A stretch of DNA of 64,000 nt, from positions 3,855,697 through 3,919,696 of the forward strand of contig JACAXG010000014.1 in NCBI GenBank assembly GCA_018881555.1. The letters are read 5' to 3'. This document shows, piece by piece, positions 23,413 to 37,192 of this stretch. The DNA is from Amblyornis subalaris (lineage: Eukaryota; Chordata; Aves; Passeriformes; Ptilonorhynchidae). The notes beneath the pieces were generated by a model. The model did not search any database and was not told the DNA's origin. It saw nothing but the letters and a program-made list of their open reading frames with translations. The stretch's first letter is position 1. Each line of letters opens with the position of its first letter. Both the position numbers and the translations under genes were made by a program.

Positions 23413-26400
23413 ATGCTGGGGATAAAAGAGCAAGAGCTGAGGGATTATCAGAGAAGGAGGTACCTGCTCCTGAGCTATGCCCAAGTATTCCAGGGAGGGA
23501 GGGACTTCTGGGGAGCTGCCTCTAGAAAACTGAACTGCTGTAGAGCAGAGTTTTGCACCAGCAGCCAGACAGCTTTTTAATTATGCAATTACAGTGAGAG
23601 AGTATTAATTATACTCAAGTGACAGAGAGTGATACACTGTAGTTAAGTCCTTGAAGCACTAACAGAAGTACTCATAACAAATACACTAATCAGGAAAAGT
23701 ATCGGATAATTAATCCTACAATACTGTCCACTTCAAAAACTCAAGGTCTGGCAGGACTGGCTTCCAGCATTTGTTTCCGAGGAGATACAAGGCCACAATT
23801 TTTCCTGCAAGTGACTTCTCAGCAGAAGGTCACCCAGTAATATGCAGGACATACTTAGCTGATTGGAAAATCGTGAATCTAAAGAGCAACCATACTTCAT
23901 GTCAGGTGTGTGGGTGTATTCTGCATCATTCCAGGGCNTCAGCATATATTTATATCTACTATATTTTTTATTAAAAAATTCATTGGGACACTTATTTTAT
24001 CATAGGGATGTACACATTTATTCCTGCAAGACAACACTCTTTTGGGTGGGATTACTCTAAAACCTGGATGAAAATTCATTCCCATTTGTCTGCATGAAAC
24101 CCAGACCCTTGGCTGGCACACTTTGATGAGTTCTTCTCNTTGGTATGTCATTCTCCAAAACATATGCACATTTTCAGAGTGCAAGAATCTTTTCAGTTTC
24201 ATTTTTTCCAGGGGAAANAAAAGCATTCTGAACTGGATTTATCTATATTATCCCCACCAGTTTGCTCCAGACCCTGCCCGTTCCTCCAAACACTTCCACA
24301 GCTTTTTCTGACAAATCAAATTCTACCTGTGCCAGCCATATATTTTAAATAAACACTAATTAACTTTTAATCTCAACAATATATTTATGATCAATAAAAT
24401 GTATTTGTGTTTCCAGCCACAATTCAGAAGGCTGGTCTGTCCCAACAAACAGGATTTATCTTAGTGTCAGTGGGACTTTTGCCNGTGAGTTTACCAAAAA
24501 TATCATTTCAGCAGTGATGCAGATAAGGTTTGTCCATGGAACTCACAGAATTTACTGCAGGCATCCAAGCACAACTGGGAAAAAGGTNCTTACTGCCCTA
24601 CAACAAGGCCCAAAGTCCATGGTAGGATGACATTAAACAAGGATGGAGGCAAAAGGAAACTACACCCGTTAAGCACAACTAAATTCTCAGTCACCTTTCT
24701 AAGACAGTTTACTTTTTCTAGAAAGCGTGGCATACATGAGTGTGAGGAGCTACAAGGATATATAGCCATTATTTTTCTTGGCCTTGCTATAAGAGGACAT
24801 GGGGAAACACCAGGCTTTTTGCAGCCAAGACATCCACACAGAGATAAAACGAGGTTCCAGCTCCTCCATCACCACAGGCTTTGTGTGCTTCAGCCCAGCT
24901 GAAGATGCTGCACTGCCTCAACGCCAGCAACCACAGCTCCCTCCCCATGTCCTGTCTGCATCCTCTGCTGCAGGAAGGTGCTTGCAAAACTGAAGCTGGC
25001 TTTGCCCTGAAAATCCTTCATTTCCTCTCCACTCTCCCCCATTTCTTTCCCTTCCCTTCCTTTTCTCAGAGCGGTTTAACTTTCTTTTCCATTATTACCA
25101 AAAAATCATGGAAAAAGAAAACATTCAGAGAAGTTAAAGGAAAAAAAAAATCCAAACCCCAAATATTACAGCTTTGAGTTTTGCTGAGCAATCAGGAGGC
25201 TTGTTTTAAAAGGAAAAGTGTTTGCAGAAATCTGGCAAATCCAGGATGTTGTCACCTCTTTTCTATAAAATTGTTCCTCATGTAATTTAGAAACTCCCCC
25301 AACAACGTTTGTCTGGCTGCATTTTTACCTAGCACGTCTCAGAAGGGCGAGTTCTCNGTGGTTGAGTGCTTGGATGTTTTCAACACGAAGAGCTTTCCAC
25401 TCTTGCCTCTTTCCCGTGCTGGTGGTCCACAGTCGATGCTGGGAGGTGCCCTTTCTCTCTTTAACTTGTGTTTTCAACCTCAGCCAAAGGCCCTTTGCTA
25501 CTCCCTTCACTTGGACACAGAGCAACACCTCACTCCATTCACCCCTTTTCCCNGTTCTTTGGAGGAAAATGAGCAAAAATTGATTACACCCATCTGCATT
25601 GCTGAACCCACGGGGAAAGCTTCCACTGCAGCTCTGGAGGACCAAGACACTGCCCATGTCTCACGTGTTTGGAGACCTCCACACAAGCCAAAGCTCCACA
25701 GAAAAATATCAGACACAGAAACCACTGGGGAGCTTTTGGCCAGCAAAGACCAGAGTTTTTCAAGGCCAGCTAGTCAGAAAAAGATCGAGAAGATATTTCA
25801 GCACACGCAGGACTAACAGGAAAGGCCTCCTGGGCTCTCACCTCCCTGGTCCATCAGACCACAGAGTCTTTGCTTATGCTGGGAGCGGGTAGCTCTGGCA
25901 CTGCACACTCAGTTGCTTTTGCAAACATATCCAGTAACAAATTCCCCCATTCCCTCTTGGGTTTCCCATTTCTTCCACGGGATCATGTTATCTCATTTGC
26001 CTCAGATGAGCTCCACAGTGAATAGCTCATCTCTCCCCAGTGCTTTGAAGATGCAAAGCAGGACAGTATGGAAATGCCAAGTGTTCCCGTAGCACCAGTA
26101 GCCTGTTGGAAGGCGGGAGGAGTGACAGTCCTTATTCTGATCACATGCCCCCTCCAAAATCAACAGTGACACCAGTGTGAAACCAGAACGAGACCCCTGC
26201 TGTGAAACAGTTAACATCAGTTAGATCTATTTTGACTTTATAAAAAGGGAAAAAAGAAAAAAAAAAAAAAGAGTGGGACTACAGTTTATTTTATATGGCT
26301 TCCTGGTCAAAGCCTCAAACGTTTTGTAGATATTTATTAATATATATTAACTGTAAAGAAAGTTAACTGCTAATGTAATTTATTCCCCTCTTTGTTCAAT

Positions 26401-29400
26401 ACACCTTGTATTGCTTTCTCTGAAGCTGTTGATCTTGGAGAATCAGAGGGGTCCTGGGGAGCCAAAACAGAGAGCAATAAATCAGCACTCTGAAAGCTTC
26501 TGGTTCATCCCAATAACTTGGAAGAAAATTTGAAAAATAATCTTTTTCTTTTTTTTTTTTCTTCCAAACTGGCAATCTTCACAAGCTCTATTGTTTTCAT
26601 GTGCAGGCTGATATATGACAGCTTAAATAAATACATAGTTCTTAATGGAGTAAATTCAGCCTTCGTGTAATTGGATGCCATGCCATTAGAGACCTTGGCC
26701 CANGCAGTGCTCTCCATCCCAGAGGATCTCACAGGATCTCCCTACAGACTCAAACTAACACACAGTTATTATATACTTTAATTCTACCTATTATGTCACT
26801 GTGGACTAATCCTCTGTTATAAAGAGTACTTAGCTATGTATGTATTTATGTTTACAGGCATGGATTTAAGTACTGTTTATAATGACAAGGATGTATATAT
26901 ACAACATGTATATGTAATATAATATATATAAACACAGAGACACATCCTAAATCATAGGAGTGATGGAGTCCTTGAGCAAAAATGGCTTGAGAAGCTGAGG
27001 GCTTTTTTATGTCAGGAAAATAATGTGGCTTTNCCTGAAATTGTTCTGAAAGTGACTTGAATTCCTTCTGTTCAGAAAAAATGCTCAGAAATTTTCAGGC
27101 TGGACCGTTACACTTCACAAAGCCATAAGTGGCTCTCACAAAAGAGATCTCATGTCAGAAACCCTCCACTGTAGCACCAGTGCCTCTGCCAGGAAAGAAG
27201 AGCAGGAGCAGCATGGACTGCACTCGCTCATGCAGCAGTGATGCAACTGCTGCTCACAGAAGACATTTCCAGAGCGAGTAAGTGGAAGGAACAAATTGCA
27301 TTTTAAATATTCCCTGGTAAGCTCATTAAAAAATGAAGGCAAATAAAAGGGACTCTTCCTAGAGCAATTTTCTAAGCAAGCATCAAACTGGTGTTTAGCT
27401 GACCTTCTCCACGCTCCTGTGAACCTCAGTTCAGCAAGTCTGGTAAGGCCATGCATTACTCCAAGCATGTCAGAGGACAAAAAATCCAAGCACTGTCATG
27501 AGAAGGTGTTGAAGGAGCACTCAGAGCACAACCTTGTCTCCATTTCACCAGCCACAGCCGTGCAGGTGAACACAATGCATAGTCACGAATCAGAGGCATG
27601 TTTAGAAAACAAGCAATTTCTCTGGACTTGGCATCCCTTGGTCCCTCCCCACAGAGCTGCAGCTCACGTATGGACCACATGGGAAAACTGGAGATGAGCA
27701 AAGTGAGCCTTCCAAGGGCTCTAAAGCAAAGACTGAAATCTGGTGAGCCTTGCACAAAAAACCCACTCTGGATACAGAGAAAAGTTGCATCATAGTGAGG
27801 ACTCTGGACTATAGAAAGGTCAGCTGGAGGAAGGGGAGTTAGGGCCAAGCACCAGGANGAGCCAGGCTATGGGATTCCTCTCCAAGGAAGAGTGTTCAGA
27901 GCTGGCTGTACTTGACCTCACACCTCATCATCCCATTCTCCCTGTTGAAGCTAACACCACTCCTCCCCAAAATCAGTGGAAGCACCAGAATCTCACATGT
28001 ACCAATCTTGAGGGGGCACAACAGATAGTCCAAAGCTTGAGCAACACTTCCCAAAATCCAACAAACCCGAACCAAGTGCTGTGAAAGGAGCTTTGGCCTC
28101 TTAGAAAGTGCCTGCAGAGAAGACATCTCCAGGGCTGAGACCACCAGAGTGGGCTGACAGACTCCCACCATGCAGGAGAGCCTATTTCCATCCATTCCCT
28201 GCTGCCCACCAGGGACTTCATCTCAGCATTAACCTTCTGTTCTCTCACCAGAGGCCAAAATCCCGACNCTTATGCACCCACAGGGAATTTTACAGGAGAA
28301 AAAGGGCTCAGCATGAGTTTTGTCCAGGTATTTCAGCTGAGCAGGATAGACCAAATAAATACCATTTGCTGTTTAAAGTGCAAATCCCAGCAACTACTTT
28401 GAACGGGAGCATTTGGTAGTTGACACATCTACGGATGTTTTAAATCATAAGGGCATCCACTCCATTTTAGTTTTAATGTGTTTGTGTGCGAAGTTCTTTG
28501 TCATTCCAGCCCACCTGTCTCAGGGCACAGAAATCAAAAACAGGAGTAACTCTCAAATTTCACCTCAATTTAATCCATCACAGAAAGCAGACTGGTTTTG
28601 CACTGTATTAAAAAAAAAAAACACACCAGGACATTTAAACAAAGTGACACAGATCATCAGCAGATCAACTGAAAATGACAGCTCAATCAAACAAATGTAT
28701 GTTGAGAATTTCCACAGGGCAGCTCTAGCTGCAGCCAAACCAAATTTGTTTAGTATACATAAGTTAGCTGCTTAGAAACATTCAGTATGCTGCTAGCCAG
28801 ATGATGACTTTCCCAGATAAACATCTACTTAACCAAATATCCCCCCACCCGGGAAAGTGCTAGCAGAGTTTTGATGTATTCTAGTCTCTTAAAAGTATGA
28901 CTTTGCTCTGGTGGCGGGCTGGTACTGACCCACCCACATGCCCCTTAACTAAAAATAACTGAACACTGCTTTAAAAAAAACTGTTATAACCACCAAAAGG
29001 TAGGTAAAATTCTATAATCCTGATGGAGTACTTCTGGCTGCCAATAAATTCGCAAAGTGGCATTAGGGTGAAATACAAATTACAGACTTGGGAAGCGCCA
29101 GAGAAAACTGCACATCCTGGGTCGTATATCAAGTATACAGAGAGGAGGGGATTTGTCTGATTCCTCTTTTAAAGCAAGGTATTCCCCTTGAAATCAATGA
29201 CAAATCTCCTATTGATTCCAGAGGTGCCACATAAAGCTCTTGCTGAGGAAATATATTGAGAAGATCTCCCCTCTGCGATTCTACCCCGCTATAGAGCAGA
29301 TTTTCTGTGGTGTCATTTAGCAACAGTCAAAGTTAAAAAAATAGCTTTGAAAATGAGGAAGTAACTTGGCAAATTTTGTATAGAGGTCATTAAAACATAC

Positions 29401-29429
29401 AAGAAGTTTCAGCCAAATTCAGATGCTTG
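23413..29429. other. Long intron stretch, nothing gene-like recognised
   Basis: Mixed sequence. Low-complexity TA-rich DNA lies at about 26890-26935, and A runs occur near 26255-26270 and 28609-28621. The 152-codon plus-strand open frame at 25358-25816 contains one ambiguous base and overlaps a 110-codon minus frame; neither is recognisable. Confidence 0.5.
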
Positions 29430-29700
29430 AGCAAAAGAGGTTTCGGTTCAGACAACAGCGGCACTCGCTGCTCTGGGCAAAATCAAGGCACTGTATTTCA
29501 GCCAGACTAGAAGGATGTGGTCCACATCTACTGCAATTAGTGGCCAAAAGCCCACTGGGTGTAAAATAGCCAGATTTTATTCAAGGTGACCATTTTGGGG
29601 ACCTGCGACACACTTGCTGTTCGCCGAGCACATGTACACGCGTGTGTTCAAGACGTGATCATGCAACTATATAACTCCAAGGTGAATAAGGAACAGGGAA
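29430..29700. promoter_or_regulatory. CpG-retaining candidate element with ACACGCGTGT palindrome
   Basis: Six CpGs fall within 29616-29655, including TTCGCCGAG and the perfect 10-base palindrome ACACGCGTGT at 29636-29645, followed by AGACGTGATCATG. Further CpGs (TTTCGG, AGCGGCACTCG) lie near 29445-29470. CGTG cores resemble bHLH-PAS/E-box half sites. Function is inferred only. Confidence 0.33.
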
Positions 29701-32700
29701 TGACTGGCTAGCACAATGATTTGTAATTTAAATTCTAATTTTGGTGAAAGTCTATTTTTAATTTTTTTTTAGGTTTGTTTTCTTTTCTTTTTTACCTTCA
29801 GATTTGTTAAAATAAATGACTCAAAAATAAAAGCTGCCTAGGCAACACATATCCGCTCCTCAAAGGTCTGTCAAACATGAGAGTGCCTATAAAGCACAGA
29901 TTCTGATGGACATCTGCTTGCTATTTAATATCCACAAAGAGAGTATTTACAGAAAAATACAAATGCAACGAATTAGGAGGCCTGTGATGCTGGAGCATCC
30001 CAAGAAGCAGTGTTTACACAATGATCAGAGGGACGTGGGACGGCAGTGGAGAGAATAGATGCTTACAGATACGTCACAACTTATTTCCTGAGGAAAAAAA
30101 ATGCACCAAAAGGTGGATTGTAAGTGGTGCAACCACCCTAAAAAATGAGTACCCAACCTGGAGGCTGCCTGAGAAAGCCAGAATCAGCCACACTGTGCCA
30201 GCAGTAAGAGGTGCACTTTTGGAGGCTCTCATTGTAGAAGAGGAGACCAAAGTGCTCGTGTTGGAATGCAGAAAACCCAGTGTCCTGTTCTGATCATCAG
30301 TGTCAGAGGTCCACAGACCCCATGAGATTAATAAAATAAAGAAGCTGGGCCTTGAAGTGTCAGAGTCTCTGGGGAGTGGGGGACAAAGAGAAAATTCCTC
30401 ATGTACCCATGTGGTGGGAGGGGTTTGCTCCCTGTTCAACACTCACTGTTGAACTCTGTAGGATTTCCTCAAAAAGTATCTGCTTGGGGGGAGTTTAACT
30501 CATGAGTTTTGAGTGCATAATTGTGCTTTTGCCAGAATTTGCACGTTGACATATTTCTGGGGAAGAAAAGCATGGGAAAGCAGGGATGAAGGATGACAAG
30601 ATTCAAAGTATTAATCCCAGGAAGGATTCCTGCTGGATATTGGTCTTTTCAAATGCTGTTTCTCCCAGTGCAAAAGAGCCACCTGATGATACAGCACAGA
30701 CATCACAATGCTCAAGGTTTTTATTATTTTCAGTGGCAGAAGATTATTTTTTCTCTTTTCCCCTTNCACTTCCCCTGGATAGAAGACAAAAAAACAAGCT
30801 AAAGTTGTGCATACAGTGGGGAAACAAACAAGATGCAAACTCCTAAATTAACACTTGCAAGAGAAGCAACCATAAAAATAAATAGAAAAAGGAGTTTAGG
30901 CAAATTAACCTTGTCTATCCCGAACAGCAACAAACAAAAAAACCCTCAAAAACAAAAGTAAAGATTCCCTGAAACCCCTTCAAAACAAAAATGGAAAGGG
31001 CTTTTGTAAATTTTCTTTGATTTTTAGCAGTATGACTGCACTCCAGGTTTTTCTGGAGGTGCAAACCAGCTCAGATGAAATTCATGCAACTCTAAGTATT
31101 ACCATCATCTTTTTCTCTCATCCCAACCTACAAACTACATACAAAATACAGTCCAAGAGTAGCTGAGCTGCTGCACNAACTCCACAGACAAACAGATCAA
31201 GGAGGGTGATGCAGATTATCGTTGGTAGCAGGGAAACCAAAGATCAAACCATAAAGTCTTCATGTCTATTGATGAGAGGTTTGTCACTGAAATCTAATTT
31301 TTATTCATGTGAGTAAAGCCTTTTTACTCTTAGAGAGTTAAACACACAAGCTCGAACATAGATGAACAGAGTATACAACCCACAAAGATACCTTTGTCCC
31401 ACTGCTCGCTGAAGAGAACCTACCCAGGACAGATTTTATATATGTATGGGTAAATCTTTTATTCCCTTTTCTCCCAAAGGTCTGGCTCCCTAAGGTGCAC
31501 CCATTCTGCCCAAGGCAGGAGTTCAGAAAACCACGCAGCTGCCTCAAACTGGACAACCAAACCAGCAAACCTTTTGTACATTTCCTAGTTTTGTTAAGAA
31601 CCATCAGTAGAATTTACAGCCCTGATTCAGGGCTAATTTAACCCACTCCAGACTAGAACTGAAAAAGCTCACAGTGAGTATTGACAAGANTAATATGAAT
31701 AAAAATGATTGTAGAAGTTAACACAGATAAGAGCCAGAAGCAAGAAACTCTGCTTCACAACCACGACCAACACAAGGAGATCTGCAGAAATCAAAGCACA
31801 GGATTTCCACTGCATTCCTCAGCCTCAGAGATCTGCCAATATTTTGCACGTAAGCACACGGACCTTCAAAAGAGCCGGGTTTGTCCCAAGAAAGCACAAA
31901 ACAATCACTACAAAGGCAAGCAGTGAAAAATCCTCCTCCTGAACAAACACGCCNTAAAAATGAAGTATAAATCATAAAATCCAAATGAAAACAACCACTC
32001 CCCCACCCCAAAATTGCCCAAATAATGGGATGAGGAAGTTTTCTCTGATTAGATTAAATACTGCAAGGCTCTTTCCCGCTCCAGTAACAAGCTACTTTAA
32101 AAGCAGTGGCAGAAAGCAACGCAACAACACCGAGCAATGCAGGGGAACACGGAGGCAAAGTAAGGACTGATCCAGAGCCCCTGGACAAAAGCTTTGCCTT
32201 CCCTCGAAATGCACGGAAAAGGCTTCTCACAAGTGTGCCACCTTGACTAACTCCACTCTCAGGGGTTTGCTGCTCAGGTCAGTGGAAGAAAAATGAAGCT
32301 AAGAAATGTTTTTGAAAACGCCAGTTCTTGAAAGCAAACTTATTACGCCGAGGACTGAGCACCATCAAGCACAAAACTCCNGCGTCGCAGCTCGAGACAA
32401 AATGCCAGCCCCTCACACAAAGCACCTCTCTAAGATTATTTCCCCAACTCAGCAGAGAATACAGCGAAATAGGTCATATATCACAGGAGCAAAACAATGC
32501 CATGCTCAGGAATGAAATTTCTTNGGACAAAGGGTCTCCACATTTATTCTACCCCACCATCTCTCCACACATCTCAATCTCAGAGGAGGTCAGCTTCCCA
32601 GCCCTCAGTCTGCCACGTTCAACCTGGGATGCAAAAAGTCTGGCAGCGATGGAAAGGAGAGGGAAGATGCTAAAATGAGTCTTTACTGTGTTACTTTTNG

Positions 32701-34469
32701 AGCATATAAAAGCCAATAAAACAGGCAGGTTCCTCTGATCTGTAACAGAAGGGGTTATAAACACGGACACAAGAGCAGGAAATCCATGCCTGCTATTATA
32801 CACCCACCAAAAGCAGTGACCTCATGGTGACTTGGTTCACCAGGACACTGGAGCACCAACATGGTGTTTGGAGGCACCTTTCACACAGCTCTGCCGGTGT
32901 AGAGTCCTCACTCCATCACTCCCACGGAGAAGGTGGTCCTCCCTTTTACCCTCTTATTGCTAGAAAGCTCATTTCTGGCCTCAGAATATTCATGGACACT
33001 TTATTGCCCATTTGTACTTGTTCCAGCACTGTCCTTTAGCTTAAATGGTTTGCTGGGAGTGTTTGTCACCTTCAGTATCAGACATAACCTCTATCAGCCT
33101 TCATTTCCCTCAGCTACACAAGCCAAGCTTTTTAGCCTATTCTTGTACTCAATTATCAATCATCAGCTGTTCAATTAGANACGGTGCAAGTCTAAGACCC
33201 AGGAGCCTCGGGAAGGGAAATATCATCCCAGTCACCGTGACAGAGACAACACGAAGTTGTGTTGGGAGCAAGTGTACAATTAATCCATAAATCGGGAGAG
33301 AAAGCAGGGGCAAGAGGAGAATTGAAAGCAGCATCTCCCCTCTCAGTGGGTTAATGTGACTTCTTCTCACTTTGCTGCAGAAATCACACCCAGGACAAGC
33401 TGCTTTCAGGAAGCAATTACAGGGAAGCAGCAGTGCAGAAGATGGATCTGTTTCTCAACTCTTCCACATGTCACTTCTAAGGGAGGAGCCGGTCATGGGG
33501 CTCACAACTTCAAATCTAAATATTGCCAAAGGAAAACATCCATAGATGTGAATATTATCTACTGGCTAGACAGGATCTGCAATTAGGCAAACCACTTTGA
33601 AGCATTTTCGTGACCAATCCAAAGAATATCAANTAAATTCTGATCTCTGTGCTGTTAAAGGGAAACAACTGATTGATTACCTGGGGCAGGATNTCATCTG
33701 TGCTCTCTCTTGCACTATTACCAGGCTCTGTCATACAAATTTCATGTGTCCCATGGATGTAGGNAACAAGCAGAGTGGGTAAAAGCTGTAAAATGCAACT
33801 GGATGAGCTGGACCTAGTGTTTTNGATNTTTTTATTTAACCTAAATGGGAANATCTTCAANAATTAATCACAAGTGAAGATATTTTCAGCCACATTTCTT
33901 TTTAGTTCTGAATGCAGNTGGACTCCATCATGTAAATATATATGTGTGTGTGTCTCAGGGCAGAGAGAAACCTTTCATTACAAAGACCTTTCTTGGAAGA
34001 AACTTGATCTTACTGATATAAAAAAAATGCTATTTTATGATATGGCTCCCTTTCACAAAAATTTTCCAGAGATTTATTTTCATTCCAGTGTGAAAAAAAA
34101 CCCATAAATAAACACTGAAACATAACAAGCTTCTGTAAAAAATAAGTAACATCCTCCTAGAGGCAGCTGCAATGATCATGTACTTATTCAAGTCAAGCTA
34201 AATATGCCCTAAAGAAGTAAAAATTCCTTTTAATTAAANCATTTACCAGTATCATTTTACTTGTGGCAAGTACATTGACAGATGTGAATCTGCAGCAGGT
34301 GCTCGTGACTCTTTCTAACACTCACTAAAGAATGGGTAAAGCCATTTTAACTCCTGGCTATATTCCCACATGGCTTTGCCTCCCTTCTGGGAGGGAAGGG
34401 GTTTGTGCCTGCCCGCACCCCTCAGCAGGCAAATCCAAGCCTTTTCNACTAATAGATGCTGAGGTTAAC
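29701..34469. other. Intron sequence, nothing gene-like recognised
   Basis: Unique-looking sequence with T-rich DNA near 29755-29790, a short TA/TG simple repeat near 33936-33952, and a cluster of ambiguous bases between about 33630 and 33920. Open frames are short and unrecognised. Confidence 0.5.
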
Positions 34470-34660
34470 ACGAAGCAATTCAAAGCTTCTCATTAATTAC
34501 TGCTAATTGTCATGGCAATCTCCTTTCCCCTGTTTTACATCATGAGCAAATGATTTTTTCATTGCAGAATAGGTAAGAAGAGAGATGCTTGGGAAAACAT
34601 AATTAGCTCCGCTAATTAGTGTGATCTGATTTGAATATTTCTATTTGCTTCTGTAATTAA
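34470..34660. promoter_or_regulatory. Candidate conserved element rich in homeodomain cores
   Basis: ATTAATTA (34492-34499), CTAATTG (34504-34510), ATAATTAG (34599-34606) and the palindrome CTAATTAG (34612-34619) occur within about 130 bases, next to ATGATTTTTTCATTG. These are TAAT-type homeodomain cores. The block ends at an A run near 34660-34674. Confidence 0.38.
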
Positions 34661-37146
34661 AAAAAAAAAAAAAATAGCGAAAAGCAGCTCAGCAAAGTCA
34701 TCTCCACATTGTAAATATTCAGTCCGTAAATTCATAAAGTAAGATAACCAGAATGCAAACCTGTTTCTCCCTAAAAAAAAAGCCATCTATGATGGCTGAA
34801 CATCCTCCAGGCAATGTTGCCCACAAACAAAGAGGGAAGAGTCCCCTCTCCCAGAGGNAAAGCTGAGAGGACACAGTCGTGTGAAACCTCCCACAACCCA
34901 CAGTTACTTGAAAGCACTAATAACCCAAAACTAGAATTTTTAAATGAAATAATTCTGTCTGCTCACTTTGCCTTTCATCATCAATTAGGTCAATTTGCAT
35001 CTGGCATCTCTCTGAGTCACACCATGGCTGTTCCCATGCCAGTGATGGATTCAAAGCAGTACAGGGCAATTTTTAGGGAGGGTGGAGGACTTGTGCAGAA
35101 TCTGTCCTAGAGCTGTGTCAAAGCTGGTTTTAGTTATTTTGATTCCAAGCTGCTGAAGAACTCCTTCAAACCCCTTCAATCCTCAAAGTTTGGAGGTTTG
35201 AATGAATTAACTGGATGGTTTTATCTCCTTGCACCNTTCTAGGAGGATATATCTCCATTGAATCCCGCTGGGATGAACAATGAGTCTTCCTCTAGATGAG
35301 AAAAGTGAGTGAAACATTCCTCTGTACACAGAGCATGCCATGGTAGTGATTTCCTTAAAGCTCTGGATNTGGCTGAAAAATGCAAGCAGTGAAACACCTA
35401 CTACAATTTCTGTGACTNTTGTGAGCAAAGAGGATTCTCAGAGCTGTTGAAGAAATATAAATAAAAACACATNCATTTATCCAACATCACACCTACTACT
35501 GGGGCTGATGTGCAACCAGAGGAGGCCAAGCATGTTGTTTTACACCTCCAAGTCTCACAAGCCCATGGCATTAGACTTGCACAAACTGGGTGAATAAATA
35601 CAGGTAATGATTTATTCAACCTGTTTCTGTTTCACATAATAGCCNGAGCAGATTATGATATTCTTTTACATGCTCCCAAATCCAAATACGCTTCTGGATA
35701 TTTTTAAAGTCTCNACTGACTGGAAATATTTGTGATTTTAGCTGTTTTGTTTAGCAACAAGCAGTCAAAGCTTGCTTCTACCCCCCGAGCCGATGAGCCC
35801 CCAAACATTTCCAGCACGAGCTCATGCAGATGTGAAATTAATGCTCACCTTCTGCTGGTAACTCTTACCANCGAAATAATAAATTCAGTTAATAACAGAA
35901 AAGAGTATTCATGGTGCTTTCTTGACAGTGCTCATTCGCCTCTGCACTTGTTATGGTAAAACAGAGTATTCAGCACTGCTCACTTTTGGCAAGACTCCAC
36001 CATTCAGACAGTGCTGCGGCCACAGCCTGGAACAGATCCTGGGCGGTAAAAAACCAAAAAAACCCAACCAACATCTAATTGCAAAACACAAATATTTTCC
36101 TGATGGAGCAGGGGCTTTCTAGNAGGCTGCAGCCCATCCCCAGGTAGGCTTCCACGCCGTGGAGATGGTGTTTCTGTACAATAGCTGTGGCCACTGCACG
36201 GAAACACCTCCTCCTGCACAGGGTGAAAGCCCTCGGTTGTTCTTCCGAGCGGGACACAATATGAAACGTGACTGGCGAGTTTTCTCCATAAACAAACCCA
36301 ACCTCTCTCCTCACAGAGCTGCCTTTCTTCTCCCAAGACCCGCTAAAAGCTTGGAGCCTCCTTGAATCTATTAGAAATCCTTCCTGGAGAGAGGGACCAG
36401 ACATTGTAAATGAACCCTGACTTAGAAGCCCCCTTGTACATGCAAATATCCCACAGATTCCAGAGGCATTTTATGTCCTGCCTATTTACCTGTCATGCTA
36501 CTTCTCACCCTATGATTCATTCATTTTTAATGCTTTCAGCAGTTTTTACTGATGCTTTTCAAGGTGTTAGGGTATGCCCCCCGTAACACTTTTGGATTTG
36601 CTTGCAGAACTAATACACTGTGGCAACATACAGAGAATATTGTGGAGATGCTTTGAGAAAACATTTAAAAAGAAAGCTCTACCTATTACCTACACACAGA
36701 GAGCCACATGTAAAGGACTCATAACTCAGACCAGGCTCTCAAATAGACCTAGTGAGCACAGCTGGAGGCCAAATCCCGAACCAGGCCATCCAGAGGGGAT
36801 GACCATCACTCTCCGGACAGGGCAAACACAAAGTCCCTCCCAGCATGGTCTGGATGGTCTTTAAAACCATCAAAGATGAAGATTCCCACCTCAGTGGGTT
36901 CCAGTGCTTATTTACACATAGGACACTCTTCTCTCCTACACCCACTTCCAGTTTTCTGAAATCTTGCTTGCACCAGGGATGTAAAACTTGTGGGGTTTGG
37001 GTGCACATGGCAAGGAAGGGGGATAAAAACTCTCTACTGTCCATGCTCCAGTTCATCCAGCCTTGATCCCCACTACCAAGGCACCCACCAGGTCCTTGTA
37101 AAAAGAATTTCTGCCCAGTTGGTCCTTTCCCTGCTTGTATCTCCAG
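34661..37146. other. Intron sequence, nothing gene-like recognised
   Basis: Begins with an A run and continues as mixed sequence with several ambiguous bases. A CpG-containing patch near 36000-36260 gives short overlapping open frames with no recognisable product. Confidence 0.5.
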
Positions 37147-37192
37147 AAAAAAAAAAAAAAAAGAAAAAAAAAACACACACACCTATTCTGAC
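37147..37192. repeat. A-rich tract with short CA repeat
   Basis: Two A runs separated by a single G, followed by five CA units. Simple sequence. Confidence 0.88.

Noticed and set aside
25358..25816. 152-codon plus-strand open frame
   Set aside because: Contains an ambiguous base, overlaps open frames on the minus strand and has no recognised similarity.
27136..27160. Minus-strand ATGAGATCT that resembles the start of MECOM exon 1 (M-R-S)
   Set aside because: The frame hits a stop after five codons and lacks the basic KGRARK peptide, so it is a chance match.
36739..37182. 147-codon minus-strand open frame beginning with a phenylalanine-rich run
   Set aside because: The start is the translation of the A-rich simple repeat; the rest is unrecognised.
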